Positions 9,668 to 19,534 of a DNA stretch of 64,000 bases are shown in pieces. Location of the stretch: assembly GCA_965230495.1 (NCBI GenBank), contig OZ246004.1, forward strand, positions 2,480,001-2,544,000. Reading direction: 5' to 3'. This DNA comes from JACJYM01 sp965230495. Lineage in GTDB: Bacteria; Bacteroidota; Bacteroidia; Chitinophagales; Saprospiraceae. The notes beneath the pieces were generated by a model. That model made no database searches. It was not told the DNA's origin and saw nothing but the letters and a program-made list of their open reading frames with translations. Positions within the stretch are counted from its first letter, which is position 1; each line of letters starts with the position of its first letter. A program made the translations under genes and the position numbers.

Positions 9668-11476
9668 ATGATAAAAACAACAACTTGGGCTTCTACTCGG
9701 ATAATTATTTTCATTTTATTAATGACATCTTACTCAAAGGACTTAATGGCTCAAAGCCCCCATATTCTTTTCAATAAAGAATATAGGTATTTATTAAAAA
9801 ATGAATTGGTTGCCTCAGGGGGTAATGATAGGATCTTTAGTTCAATTGGTCACCAGAATCAAACAGAAGTTACGGGTGTTTTATACAATATCCTACAGGA
9901 AAATCTTAACGAAATAAGACAAAATAACATAGTTGAATTAATACAAGATTTCGATGAAATAAAAATCTCTCAGGAGATATCTAGCTCCAGAAAACAATAT
10001 GTAGACTCTGTAAATCTGTTTTATACGTACGAAAATGATTCATATATTGAAGTTGCTGATATTTATACAGAGCAACCGCCGTTATTAAAGTATTTTTATA
10101 AGAATAGAAGTCACTTTTTAAGCTTTGATAATGAAAACTTTTCTCTTCGCATAAATCCTGTAATTGATTTAAGGTATGGAAGTGATAATCAAACAAATGA
10201 TAAATTATTTCAGAACACCAGAGGCATTAAAGTAAGGGGCTTCATTGATAACAAGGTTTACTTTTACACATCAATATTCGAAAATCAAGCTCGATATAAT
10301 AATTATGTGCATCAGTATATTGACAAGTTTAGAACAATACCTAGTAATGGCGCTTATAAGCCTTATGAGAGTTCCGTTATAGATGATTTGGTGGGAGTTG
10401 ATTATCACAACGCACAGGCTTACGTTGGGCTACCCATCTCAAAACATATCAACGTTGAGTTTGGTCATGGTAAACATTTTATAGGGGATGGATATCGCTC
10501 CCTCTTACTATCTGATTTTGCTCAGAATTATTTTTATCTCAGATTCAATACTAAAATTTGGAAATTTAACTATCAAAATCTTTTTGTAGAATTGAACCCT
10601 ATTTCTGCATTAATAAATTCTAGTGACAAATTGCTCCCTAAAAAATATATGGCTAGTCACTATCTATCCTATAAGCCGCATAAAAGGGTCGAATTGGGTC
10701 TTTATGAGGCAGTAACTTTTTCCAGAGAAGATCACTTCGAATTCAACTATCTTAATCCTATAATCTTGTATAGATCGGTAGAACAATTTTTGGATAGCCC
10801 CGATAATGTACTTATAGGTATTAATGCATCTTGGATTCCAATAAATGGAATCCAATTATACGGGCAGTTTTTACTCGATGAATTTAAGCTTGGTGAGTTA
10901 AAAGATGGAAACGGCTGGTGGGCAAATAAATATGCCCTACAAATTGGTACATATCTGGCTAATCCTTTTGAGGTTCAAAATTTAGGAGTGAGATTTGAAT
11001 ACAATATGGTACGTCCATATACTTATACACATAACACGGGCTTGGATGAATTTGAGAATTATGCAACCGCCAGTTATTCCCATTTCAATCAAAGCCTTAC
11101 ACATCCCCTTGGAGCCAATTTTAGGGAGATCTTGATTGACATTCGATATCAACCCTTTTCTAAGCTTCAAATTAACGGTTCTCTTTTTTTTATGCAACAA
11201 GGAGAGGACACGGATGATGAGTTCTGGGGTGCTAATATACTTGTCCCAAATAGAAATAGGGTGATGGACTATAACAATGAGCTACTTCAGGGAATAGAAA
11301 GTACAACCACTCTCCTTTCTTTTAATACTAGTTATGAATTTTTTAGAAATTATTATCTCGATTTTGAACTCGTTCTTAGAGATAAAAATAGTGACGACAA
11401 CAATCGTGACCTTCAAACTCAATATATTGGAGGAGGAATTCGTATTAATGTTGACAAAAATTCTTTTGACTTCTAA
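9668..11476 (+). CDS. RemB/Wzi-like outer-membrane beta-barrel protein
   Basis: The 602-residue protein has a signal peptide (residues 1-28, ending LMAQ) and no other membrane helix. The body is rich in alternating aromatic/polar strands typical of an outer-membrane beta-barrel. The segment around residues 255-300 (VEFGHGKHFIGDGYRSLLLSD) resembles the capsule-assembly Wzi family and the gliding protein RemB, which share this fold. In those families the barrel binds or displays surface polysaccharide or assists surface motility. Which applies here cannot be told. The TPR lipoprotein starts 9 bp downstream, suggesting co-transcription. Confidence 0.7.
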   Translation: MIKTTTWASTRIIIFILLMTSYSKDLMAQSPHILFNKEYRYLLKNELVASGGNDRIFSSIGHQNQTEVTGVLYNILQENLNEIRQNNIVELIQDFDEIKISQEISSSRKQYVDSVNLFYTYENDSYIEVADIYTEQPPLLKYFYKNRSHFLSFDNENFSLRINPVIDLRYGSDNQTNDKLFQNTRGIKVRGFIDNKVYFYTSIFENQARYNNYVHQYIDKFRTIPSNGAYKPYESSVIDDLVGVDYHNAQAYVGLPISKHINVEFGHGKHFIGDGYRSLLLSDFAQNYFYLRFNTKIWKFNYQNLFVELNPISALINSSDKLLPKKYMASHYLSYKPHKRVELGLYEAVTFSREDHFEFNYLNPIILYRSVEQFLDSPDNVLIGINASWIPINGIQLYGQFLLDEFKLGELKDGNGWWANKYALQIGTYLANPFEVQNLGVRFEYNMVRPYTYTHNTGLDEFENYATASYSHFNQSLTHPLGANFREILIDIRYQPFSKLQINGSLFFMQQGEDTDDEFWGANILVPNRNRVMDYNNELLQGIESTTTLLSFNTSYEFFRNYYLDFELVLRDKNSDDNNRDLQTQYIGGGIRINVDKNSFDF

Positions 11477-11485
11477 TAATAGTTT

Positions 11486-12493
11486 ATGAAAATAAGACTT
11501 CTTCTAGCTTTTTTATGCATTCTAATAATCGCTTGTAAGCCCGAAAAAAATAATGATATCATTTATTCTGAAGATCCGGAAATAAATGAGCTGAGTAAGC
11601 TTTTAGCAAAAAAAACAAACGACAAAGATCTACTAAAGCAACGAGCACAAATTTATGCTAGAAAGCAAGCATTTTCATCGGCTATCACTGATCTAAAGCA
11701 TGCGATAAATATTGATTCAACTGATGCCGATCTATATCATTTTTTGTCAGATTGTTATATGGATAGCTATAAATCAAGACTGGCCTTAGAAACTATGATT
11801 GATGCTTCTAAGTTGTTTCCCAATCGTATTATAACCTTGCTCAAATTGGCAGAAACGCAATTTATTCTACAACAATACGACAGGTCAATGATGACCATTA
11901 ATACCCTTCTTTCCAAAGACCCTCAAAATGCTGAAGCATATTTCATGCTGGGCCTTAATTTTAGAGATATGGGAGAATTGGCAAGTGCTAAAAATGCTTT
12001 TCAAACTGCTACAGAATTTGATTCCGAAATAATTGATGCTTGGATTATATTAGGTAATATATATGAGTCGGAAAATAATCCGAAAGCTTTGGACTACTAT
12101 AAGACAGCAACAAGCGTTGACCCTAATTCACCTCAAGCTTGGCACTCTTTGGCATATTATTTACAGAATCATGGTGATATCGATACAGCATTAGAGTATT
12201 ACAAAAAAATAAATACAATTGATAAAGAATACTCAGATGCATATCTTAATGCAGGTGTTTTGTATCTTGAAAAGGAAAATCTTGACAAAGCTTTCGAACA
12301 ATTTAATCTTCTCGTAAGTAATAGTCCTACTTATTATCGTGGCTATATTTACCGTGGATTGGTACATAAACTTAAGGGGGATTTCGAAGCCGGAGATAAG
12401 GATATCTCGTCAGCTCTAAATCTAACCAATCAAGACGAAAAAATAGCTCAAGAAGTAAAAGAAATAGAAAAGAACTTCGGAATAAATCAATAA
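11486..12493 (+). CDS. TPR-repeat lipoprotein
   Basis: The 335-residue protein begins with a lipoprotein signal peptide (LLLAFLCILIIAC; predicted lipidated Cys at residue 17). The remainder is consecutive tetratricopeptide repeats from about residue 45 to 325, with units such as AEAYFMLGLNFRDMGELASAKNAF. TPR lipoproteins act as protein-docking scaffolds in the periplasm or at the membrane. No partner can be named from sequence. It lies 9 bp after the RemB/Wzi-like gene and 7 bp before scpA. Confidence 0.85.
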   Translation: MKIRLLLAFLCILIIACKPEKNNDIIYSEDPEINELSKLLAKKTNDKDLLKQRAQIYARKQAFSSAITDLKHAINIDSTDADLYHFLSDCYMDSYKSRLALETMIDASKLFPNRIITLLKLAETQFILQQYDRSMMTINTLLSKDPQNAEAYFMLGLNFRDMGELASAKNAFQTATEFDSEIIDAWIILGNIYESENNPKALDYYKTATSVDPNSPQAWHSLAYYLQNHGDIDTALEYYKKINTIDKEYSDAYLNAGVLYLEKENLDKAFEQFNLLVSNSPTYYRGYIYRGLVHKLKGDFEAGDKDISSALNLTNQDEKIAQEVKEIEKNFGINQ

Positions 12494-12500
12494 TTCTTCT

Positions 12501-13232
12501 TTGCAGTATAATATTAAAATACAGCATTTTGAAGGTCCCTTTGACCTACTTCTTTTTTTCATTGAAAGAGATGAACTAGATATTGCAGATATACCTATTC
12601 ATAAAATTACCGAAGATTTTCTGGAGTACATTCAACATTTGGAAAGACTAAACATTGATGTGGCTAGTGAATTTATTTTAGTAGCAGCTACTTTAATGAA
12701 GATCAAAGCTAAAATGCTAATTCCAAGAAAAGAGATAGATGAAGAAGGTAACGAAATAGATCCAAGAGCAGAGTTGGCACAACGTTTATTAGAGTATAAA
12801 CAATTTAAGGATGTTATAGATGAATTTTCTCAAATGGAAGAAAAAAGAAGTCTAAGACATTATCGTGGTTCTATATCCAGAGAACTTAAGGAAGTAGCCA
12901 ATAAAGCTTTGGTTGATATGGAATTGGAATCTTTGAGTTTGATAAAGCTATTGAAAGCGTATCAAGCCGTCATGAATAAATACGAAGAAGACAAAAATAA
13001 AGTTGTCCATACCATTAATCGTTATCCTTATACTATTGAAAACCAACAAAACTACCTTAAACGCTCCATACCTAAAAAGGGAAAAGTAAAATTTGAAAAA
13101 TTATTTATGCGATTAGAAAATCGAGTTCATGCTATTGTTACTTTTCTTGCTTTACTCGAATTATTAAACACACAACTTTATAAAGTCACTCAGGGTTTAG
13201 GTCCTAATAATTTTTGGGTAGAAAGAAGTTAG
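12501..13232 (+). CDS. scpA: Segregation and condensation protein ScpA
   Basis: ScpA is the kleisin subunit that bridges SMC heads in the bacterial condensin complex, with ScpB. The N-terminal HFEGPFDLLLFFIERDELDI is the family signature, followed by helical segments including LVAATLMKIKAKMLIP, and a winged-helix C-terminus. The start is TTG at 12501: no ATG or GTG lies between the previous stop and the conserved N-terminus, and the TTG start gives the usual distance to the motif. scpB and smc are not nearby. Confidence 0.93.
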   Translation: MQYNIKIQHFEGPFDLLLFFIERDELDIADIPIHKITEDFLEYIQHLERLNIDVASEFILVAATLMKIKAKMLIPRKEIDEEGNEIDPRAELAQRLLEYKQFKDVIDEFSQMEEKRSLRHYRGSISRELKEVANKALVDMELESLSLIKLLKAYQAVMNKYEEDKNKVVHTINRYPYTIENQQNYLKRSIPKKGKVKFEKLFMRLENRVHAIVTFLALLELLNTQLYKVTQGLGPNNFWVERS

Positions 13233-13276
13233 TTGTTCATTTTATTTATATTTACTCAGCTAATTGTTTAGATCCA

Positions 13277-14932
13277 ATGAAGTTTTATCTACATCTAATC
13301 TATTGTTTGCTGCTTTTTAATTGTAAAGTTATTGCCCAACAACAAACCGTAGGTGTCACTATTCACAATAAGGAAGAAGTATCAGATGGATACATTTTCT
13401 TTTCACCTATGAGATATGAATCCGCATATCTAGTTGACAACTGTGGTTATAAAATTAATGAATGGCAAAGAGAGTTTCTACCAGGTCTAGGAGGATATTT
13501 TCTCGACAATGGTCTTATGCTTAGAACGAACAAATATGGCAGTTCGACTTTCTTTCAGGCCAGCACTGGAGGACATATCGAATTAGTTGATTTTGATAAT
13601 AACGTGGTTTGGTCCTATCCTTTTAGCACAGACACATATATTCAACATCATGATGCCAAATATATGCCCAATGGAAATATCTTGCTTATCGGATGGGAAT
13701 TAATCGATGTTGCTGAGCAAGAAAGTCTTGGAAAATCAAATAGTCTTATGTCTATACCCTATCTATGGGGAGAGTTCATTTGGGAAGTCAAGCCAATAGG
13801 ATCTAACGACATTGAGGTGGTTTGGGAATGGCATCTGAAGGATCATTTTGTTCAAGATTTTGATTCAAGTCTGGATAATTACGGAATAATCAGTGAAAAT
13901 CCGGAATTAGTAGATATAAATTACTTGGGACCAGGTGCCTGGGATGATGACGATTGGTGGCATTGTAACGCTATTGACTACAACGAAGAACTTGATCAAA
14001 TACTTCTCAATTCAAGAAACAACAACGAACTATGGATCATTGATCATAGCACCACCACAGAAGAAGCTCAGGGCCATTCTGGAGGCAGAAGCGGCAAAGG
14101 TGGTGATCTTCTATATAGATGGGGAAATCCCGAAGCTCATGATGCCGGGAATAGCTTCCACCTAAAAATGTATGGATCACATGGCCATCATTGGATTCCA
14201 AAAGGTTATGCCAACGAAGGTAAAATCATGTATTTTAACAACGGCGATGACAGACCGGAGGGATATTATTCTACTGTTGAAATCATCGATCCTATACCAG
14301 ATGAAAACGGCAATTATTCTTTGAATAATCAAGGTCAATTTTTTCCTTATGAGCCGACAATAGTATATCAAGCTCCATGGCCGTTTGATTTTGTATCTAC
14401 GTATTTAAGCAATGCTCACATGCTCGAAAACGGAAATGTATTTATAAACGAAGGAGGAAATGGGCGATTTTTTGAAATTAATGAAGATCAAGAAATTGTA
14501 TGGGAATATATAAGTCCTGTAAGTTATAATGGCCCAGTTATGCAGGGAGAAAACGCATCTTCTAATCGTGTTTTTAGGGCGTATAAGGTTCCCTTTGACT
14601 ATAAAGGGTTAGAAGGTGAAACACTTAAGCAAGGAGATCTCTTAGAGGGAGAATCTGAATTTAATAACTGCATAAAGCTTAACACAAAAAAAGAACCCCT
14701 ACAAGTAAATAGTAACTACAATATGGTTAACAGACTTCTTTCCATTGAAAATCAAGGTAGTTCTCAACTATATTTATCTCTTGTTAATATTCATGGAGTA
14801 TCTGTGTGGGACGCAATGGTTCAATCTTCGAATGAAAGTTTTAATTTAAATCGCTTGGCTTCCGGTATATATTTTCTTTCTATCCGCAATAACAAAGGGT
14901 ACAGTATGATTGAAAAAGTTATTATCCCTTAA
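13277..14932 (+). CDS. Arylsulfotransferase-like secreted protein with T9SS sorting domain
   Basis: ATG at 13277 begins a clear signal peptide (FYLHLIYCLLLFNCKVIAQ); a longer in-frame start at 13214 would overlap scpA and spoil it. The body resembles bacterial arylsulfate sulfotransferase beta-propellers, with blade motifs such as HHDAKYMPNGNILLIGWE, WHCNAIDYNEELDQILLNSR and HMLENGNVFINEGG. Family members transfer sulfate between phenolic compounds via His. The last 80 or so residues (from LLSIENQGSSQLYLSL to MIEKVIIP) form a T9SS type A sorting domain, so the protein is probably exported to the surface. Its stop abuts the convergent methyltransferase gene. Confidence 0.78.
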   Translation: MKFYLHLIYCLLLFNCKVIAQQQTVGVTIHNKEEVSDGYIFFSPMRYESAYLVDNCGYKINEWQREFLPGLGGYFLDNGLMLRTNKYGSSTFFQASTGGHIELVDFDNNVVWSYPFSTDTYIQHHDAKYMPNGNILLIGWELIDVAEQESLGKSNSLMSIPYLWGEFIWEVKPIGSNDIEVVWEWHLKDHFVQDFDSSLDNYGIISENPELVDINYLGPGAWDDDDWWHCNAIDYNEELDQILLNSRNNNELWIIDHSTTTEEAQGHSGGRSGKGGDLLYRWGNPEAHDAGNSFHLKMYGSHGHHWIPKGYANEGKIMYFNNGDDRPEGYYSTVEIIDPIPDENGNYSLNNQGQFFPYEPTIVYQAPWPFDFVSTYLSNAHMLENGNVFINEGGNGRFFEINEDQEIVWEYISPVSYNGPVMQGENASSNRVFRAYKVPFDYKGLEGETLKQGDLLEGESEFNNCIKLNTKKEPLQVNSNYNMVNRLLSIENQGSSQLYLSLVNIHGVSVWDAMVQSSNESFNLNRLASGIYFLSIRNNKGYSMIEKVIIP

Positions 14933-15592
14933 TTATTCTTTATTTGCAGTTATAATGTATTGATATTTCAAACTTGAATTGTCGACTTCAATATTCTTGT
15001 ATCCTGCTGCTTCTAATAACTTCACAAGTTTTGACATTTCCATTCTTTCATCTTTGGGTGGAGCACTTATCTCTATGTTTGAGGTCTTAAAATCCACAAT
15101 CATTATTTTTCCTTCATCCGAAATGGCAGGTTTCAATAATTTTAAGTATGCCAATGGTTTTTCAATATATGTAATGGTATTCATAATAAATACAATATCG
15201 GCTTCTTGATTTTTCAATAATGGATCATTGCTCTCGGAAAGTCGAGTCTCTATTTTATTCTCCAGATCCTTTGGCAAATTAGTTTTAAATGCTTCAATTA
15301 ATTGAAGCATTTGCGGGTCTATATCAATAGCCAGAACTTTTTTCGCCTTAAAAGCAAAACGAAAAGAAAAATAGCCTGTCCCCGCACCAATATCTGCTAT
15401 TACCTTATCAGAGACATCTCCAAGCTTTTCAATAACCAACCCTGGTTTTTGCCATACAGACCTTCCATTATTAATATCCTTCAACTCATAACTCAAAGAG
15501 GGATCTAATGCTTGGTCATTACTTTTAAACTCGCAACCATGTGCAAAAAACAGTACTAGTATAAGTATGATTGCATTTTTCAAAAACCTCAT
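14933..15592 (-). CDS. SAM-dependent methyltransferase with lipoprotein signal
   Basis: The 219-residue protein starts with a lipoprotein signal (ILILVLFFAHGC; Cys at residue 20). A class I Rossmann methyltransferase follows: motif I VIADIGAGTGYFS at about residue 65, motif II VLAIDIDPQML, and a motif IV region DIVFIMNTITYI. The substrate is unknown. A lipid anchor on a SAM enzyme is odd, because SAM is cytosolic, but such proteins recur in Bacteroidota (general knowledge). It is convergent with the arylsulfotransferase-like gene with no gap. Confidence 0.85.
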   Translation of the reverse strand: MRFLKNAIILILVLFFAHGCEFKSNDQALDPSLSYELKDINNGRSVWQKPGLVIEKLGDVSDKVIADIGAGTGYFSFRFAFKAKKVLAIDIDPQMLQLIEAFKTNLPKDLENKIETRLSESNDPLLKNQEADIVFIMNTITYIEKPLAYLKLLKPAISDEGKIMIVDFKTSNIEISAPPKDERMEMSKLVKLLEAAGYKNIEVDNSSLKYQYIITANKE

Positions 15593-15650
15593 AGTTAGTT
15601 TTACTTATAACGATAAAGTTAGAAAATTGTAAATTATTACATTAAGGAAA

Positions 15651-17051
15651 TCATATATCCTCATTGAATATTTTTCTTATAAATGCTTCCGTTTTTCTCT
15701 TTAATCTTGTTTTCGAAGATTCACAATTATTATATATAAAAGAAAACGCCTGTAGTTTATTAGTTTTAGTTCTTATCATCCCAGTATAACTCAAAACTCC
15801 ATCCATAGAACCAGATTTAAGCCATACGTTTTTAGCAATTTTATCTTCTTTTAAAAAATTTCTTACTGTCCCTTTTGTTGATGCCTGTGGCATCAGATTA
15901 ATGATCTGCTCAAAGCCCATGGCATCAACTCCCATTTTAATTAAGTGAGTAAAAGTAAAAGGGCTAATTTTATTTTTAGGGGATAGCCCACTACCATCAT
16001 GCAGTTCTATTGGCTCTGCTATTAATTCCTTTTTGCCAAGCAGCATTTTTACTAAATCGTCCAGTGTGGTTTTTAACCCGTTCCTTGATGTTAACTTATT
16101 ATTAAAGGCCTCTGCATATAAATTTATACTGTAGGTATTCATCAAGTAAATCATCTCAACCAACGAAGGACTTTCAAATACTTTAATCACTTGATCCAGA
16201 GATTGCTCCTTTACTATGATTTCAATTTCCTGAAATCCGATATTATTAATTGTCAAATATTCAGCAAGCCTCTTCATAAAAAATGAATGAGGATTGGGCA
16301 TGGTTCCTCTTATTTTAAAATTATGGTGACCTTGAGGCAAGGTTCCTATTAGCTCCTTTCTATCTATATAAGGTCCATTATAGATGTAAGCCTGATCACC
16401 AGATTTTTTGTCTGCAATTTTTAGCCTATTAGTAAACTGAAGGTTTTCTATCTCCGGTATGCAATCTGTGATTTGAGGAGTCATTCCTATGTCCCCTCTT
16501 GTATCAAAATGCAAATCATATTCATTTTCCAAAATATTTAATGCCCACGAACCAGAAGCATAATAATTCCCAATATCATTGACAGGCCAGGAAGAAATTA
16601 TTGGGTATTCCGAAAATCCCGAAATATCCAGTATCAAGTTCCCATCTACACAATTGATTCCATTCTCTTTAATTGCCATCAAGATGTTGTTGAGAACCTT
16701 ATCCAGAGCCTTATCTCCATTAATTCTTTTGCTGGCCAAAGTAGGATCTCCATCCGCTTTTACAACTAAGTCACCTTTTAAAATACCTCCTAATTCTCTC
16801 TTTCCTTTGATTCCTATTTGGGTTTTAAAAACAAATTCTTCTCCCAACTCTCTAATCGCAAGCAGTGATGTTAACAGCTTTAAAGAAGAAGCAGGAGTAA
16901 GCAACTTATGCTGATTTTTCTCGTAAATGGTTCCACCACTTTCTATGTCTAGTACATGGACTCCTTCAAATCCAAATTCGCAAAAATCTGATTTTGTGTT
17001 CTGGCCACATAAAGTACTAATTGTTAAGATAAGAACGATAAAAGACCTCAC
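15651..17051 (-). CDS. dacB: D-alanyl-D-alanine carboxypeptidase/endopeptidase, PBP4 family (S13)
   Basis: PBP4 enzymes trim or cleave peptidoglycan peptide cross-links in the periplasm. The three penicillin-binding motifs are visible: SSLK at residues 55-58 (catalytic Ser55 and Lys58), a SxN-type motif in TYSINLYAE, and KSG in LKSGSMDG. Length (466) is normal, with a signal peptide ending near CGQ. The start is GTG at 17051, whose GTGA overlaps the uvrB stop by four bases, so translation is probably coupled to uvrB. Confidence 0.92.
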   Translation of the reverse strand: MRSFIVLILTISTLCGQNTKSDFCEFGFEGVHVLDIESGGTIYEKNQHKLLTPASSLKLLTSLLAIRELGEEFVFKTQIGIKGKRELGGILKGDLVVKADGDPTLASKRINGDKALDKVLNNILMAIKENGINCVDGNLILDISGFSEYPIISSWPVNDIGNYYASGSWALNILENEYDLHFDTRGDIGMTPQITDCIPEIENLQFTNRLKIADKKSGDQAYIYNGPYIDRKELIGTLPQGHHNFKIRGTMPNPHSFFMKRLAEYLTINNIGFQEIEIIVKEQSLDQVIKVFESPSLVEMIYLMNTYSINLYAEAFNNKLTSRNGLKTTLDDLVKMLLGKKELIAEPIELHDGSGLSPKNKISPFTFTHLIKMGVDAMGFEQIINLMPQASTKGTVRNFLKEDKIAKNVWLKSGSMDGVLSYTGMIRTKTNKLQAFSFIYNNCESSKTRLKRKTEAFIRKIFNEDI

Positions 17052-19072
17052 ACTTCTGATTTTAATTTCTTCTTTAAAGCGAATAATTCATCTCTGTATT
17101 GAGCTGCAGTAATAAAATCAAGATCTTTCGCAGCTTTTTTCATTTTCATCTCCGTTTCTTCAATTAACTTCTTGATTTGGTCCTTACTCATATAAGAAAC
17201 AATTGGGTCTGCTGCAATAGATACATCGTCAGTCTCTATATAAGCTCTAGATTTCTTGCCTCGCACATCTAGAATACTACTCTGCTCAATAATCTCTTCC
17301 CTACTCTTGGAAACTGTCGTTGGAGTAATTCCATGTTTTTCGTTATATGCTATTTGCATTGATCTTCTCCTATTGGTCTCATCAATCGTTTCTCTCATGC
17401 TTCTTGTAACCTTGTCAGCATAAAAAATAACCAATCCATTAGAATTTCTTGCTGCCCTTCCAGCAGTCTGCGTAAGTGATCTTGTGTTACGTAAAAACCC
17501 TTCCTTATCCGCATCTAAAATCGCTACCAATGAAACTTCGGGAATATCTAATCCTTCTCTCAGAAGGTTTACACCTACTAACACATCAAATACTCCTAAT
17601 CTTAAATCACGTATAATCTCCACCCTATCCATTGTATCTACCTCCGAATGAATATATCTTACCTTTATATCAAGCTTATGTAAGTATTTGGTCAATTCCT
17701 CAGCCATTCTCTTAGTTAAAGTAGTAACTAAAACCCTCTCTTCCTTATCAATTCTCTGTTGAATTTCATCTAATAAATCATCAATCTGATTTATGCTCGG
17801 TCGTACCTCAATTGGTGGATCTAATAAACCTGTTGGTCTTACTATTTGCTCCACAACTACACCACCAGTTTTTTCAAGTTCGTAATCTCCCGGAGTCGCA
17901 CTCACATAAATAATCTGATTAGTAATTCCTTCAAATTCTTCAAAACTTAACGGCCTATTGTCAAGTGCTGATGGCAACCTAAAACCATTGTTGACAAGGT
18001 TCAATTTTCTGGCTCTGTCTCCTCCCCACATTCCTCTCACCTGCGGCAAAGTAACATGGCTTTCATCCACTACCATAAGATAATCTTGTGGGAAATAATC
18101 AAGAAGGCAAAATGGCCTTGCCCCTTGTTTTCTACCATCAAAGAATCTTGAGTAATTTTCAATACCACTACAATATCCTAGTTCCCTAATCATTTCAAGG
18201 TCAAACGTAACTCTCTCCTTTACTCTCTTGGCTTCTAAGTACCTACCCTCTGATTCAAAAAATCTTTCATGCTCAACTAATTCATCTTCTATATCTCTAA
18301 TGATCATCTTTAGTTTATCCTTAGGTGCAACATAGAGATTAGCAGGAAAGATAGCCGCATGATCTATAGAACTTATTCTTTTACCTGATGTCAGCTCTAA
18401 TGTTTGAATCTCTTCAATTTCATCACCAAAGAATATAACTCTTAAGCCATTATCTGAATATGGTATATTTATATCAACTGTATCTCCTCTAACTCTAAAA
18501 GTCCCCCTTTTGAAATCCACCTCCGTTCTTGAATACAAACCCTCAACCAGTCTATACAAAAAAGCATTTCTGCTAATATTCATTCCCCTTTCTATTCTTG
18601 TAATGCTGTTTGTATAGTCATCTGGATTTCCCATACCATATATACACGATACGGATGAAACTATAATAACATCTCGTCGACCCGAAAGCAAAGAACTCGT
18701 TGCCCTAAGTCTTAACTTATCTATTTCATCATTGATAGAAAGATCCTTTTCGATATAAGTATCCGAAGATGATATATATGCCTCGGGCTGATAGTAGTCA
18801 TAGTATGACACGAAATACTCCACCGCATTCTCAGGAAAAAATTCTTTTAGCTCTCCATATAACTGTGCTGTCAAAGTTTTATTATGGGTTAAGACCAACG
18901 TTGGACGTTTTACCTCTTTGATTACATTAGCTATCGTAAAAGTTTTTCCAGAACCAGTAACCCCTAATAAAACCTGAAAGGGTTCATTACTATTTACACC
19001 ATCTACTAATTGTCTAATCGCTTCCGGTTGATCACCGGTAGGTCTATACTTGGAAGTGAGCTGAAATGTCAT
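17048..19072 (-). CDS. uvrB: Excinuclease ABC subunit UvrB
   Basis: UvrB verifies damaged DNA, handed over by UvrA, in nucleotide excision repair and recruits UvrC. The P-loop GVTGSGKT is at residues 37-44. The damage-probing beta-hairpin YYDYYQPEAYI is at about residue 95. Helicase motifs include DESHVTLPQVRGMWGGD and the C-terminal QTAGRAARN. A UvrC-interacting UVR domain occupies about residues 630-672 (DLDFITAAQYRDELFALKKK). Length of 674 is standard. It overlaps dacB by four bases. Confidence 0.98.
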   Translation of the reverse strand: MTFQLTSKYRPTGDQPEAIRQLVDGVNSNEPFQVLLGVTGSGKTFTIANVIKEVKRPTLVLTHNKTLTAQLYGELKEFFPENAVEYFVSYYDYYQPEAYISSSDTYIEKDLSINDEIDKLRLRATSSLLSGRRDVIIVSSVSCIYGMGNPDDYTNSITRIERGMNISRNAFLYRLVEGLYSRTEVDFKRGTFRVRGDTVDINIPYSDNGLRVIFFGDEIEEIQTLELTSGKRISSIDHAAIFPANLYVAPKDKLKMIIRDIEDELVEHERFFESEGRYLEAKRVKERVTFDLEMIRELGYCSGIENYSRFFDGRKQGARPFCLLDYFPQDYLMVVDESHVTLPQVRGMWGGDRARKLNLVNNGFRLPSALDNRPLSFEEFEGITNQIIYVSATPGDYELEKTGGVVVEQIVRPTGLLDPPIEVRPSINQIDDLLDEIQQRIDKEERVLVTTLTKRMAEELTKYLHKLDIKVRYIHSEVDTMDRVEIIRDLRLGVFDVLVGVNLLREGLDIPEVSLVAILDADKEGFLRNTRSLTQTAGRAARNSNGLVIFYADKVTRSMRETIDETNRRRSMQIAYNEKHGITPTTVSKSREEIIEQSSILDVRGKKSRAYIETDDVSIAADPIVSYMSKDQIKKLIEETEMKMKKAAKDLDFITAAQYRDELFALKKKLKSEV

Positions 19073-19135
19073 CGTATCAGAAATGATTTACGATGTAAAA
19101 TTAGAAAATTCCTTCACTCATCTAGAAGATAAATC

Positions 19136-19534
19136 TTACCAAACTCTTTGCTTAGTGATAACGAAGCTATTCAAGATTAACAACAAACTAAAGCTTAACA
19201 ATCCATAAATCACTGGTGTTGATATTTCCAAGCTAGGCACACTAAAATATGTCTTCAAATCTACCCTAGATAAAACATCCAGCATTTGCCCAGATGCTGA
19301 GCTGGCACCATTAAGTACAATAGTCAAAACAACACCAATAGTTATGGCTATTAGTATCCATGACCTTTTTGATAAAAGCGGCTTATAATCATAAATAGAA
19401 GACTTACTTTTCTTTGTGATCACTCCAAGTATTTTATCCGTAAAATCACTAGATGGGCTATTAAGTCCATCTTTTTTCAAGGTAGATCTTATCAAAAAGT
19501 CGATTTCGTTATTTATATTTTTGTCTTCCCTCAT
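19136..19534 (-). CDS. Probable anti-sigma factor, two-helix membrane protein
   Basis: The 132-residue protein has a soluble N-terminal half (residues 1-55) and two predicted membrane helices (about 58-76 and 105-127). Its ATG overlaps the stop of the ECF sigma gene as ATGA, the usual arrangement of a sigma factor and its cognate membrane anti-sigma factor. No zinc-binding HxxxCxxC motif is visible, so the assignment rests on gene order and topology. Confidence 0.6.
   Translation of the reverse strand: MREDKNINNEIDFLIRSTLKKDGLNSPSSDFTDKILGVITKKSKSSIYDYKPLLSKRSWILIAITIGVVLTIVLNGASSASGQMLDVLSRVDLKTYFSVPSLEISTPVIYGLLSFSLLLILNSFVITKQRVW

Noticed and set aside
13214..13276. Upstream start for the arylsulfotransferase-like gene
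   Set aside because: It overlaps scpA and puts a non-signal segment before a good signal peptide that starts at 13277.
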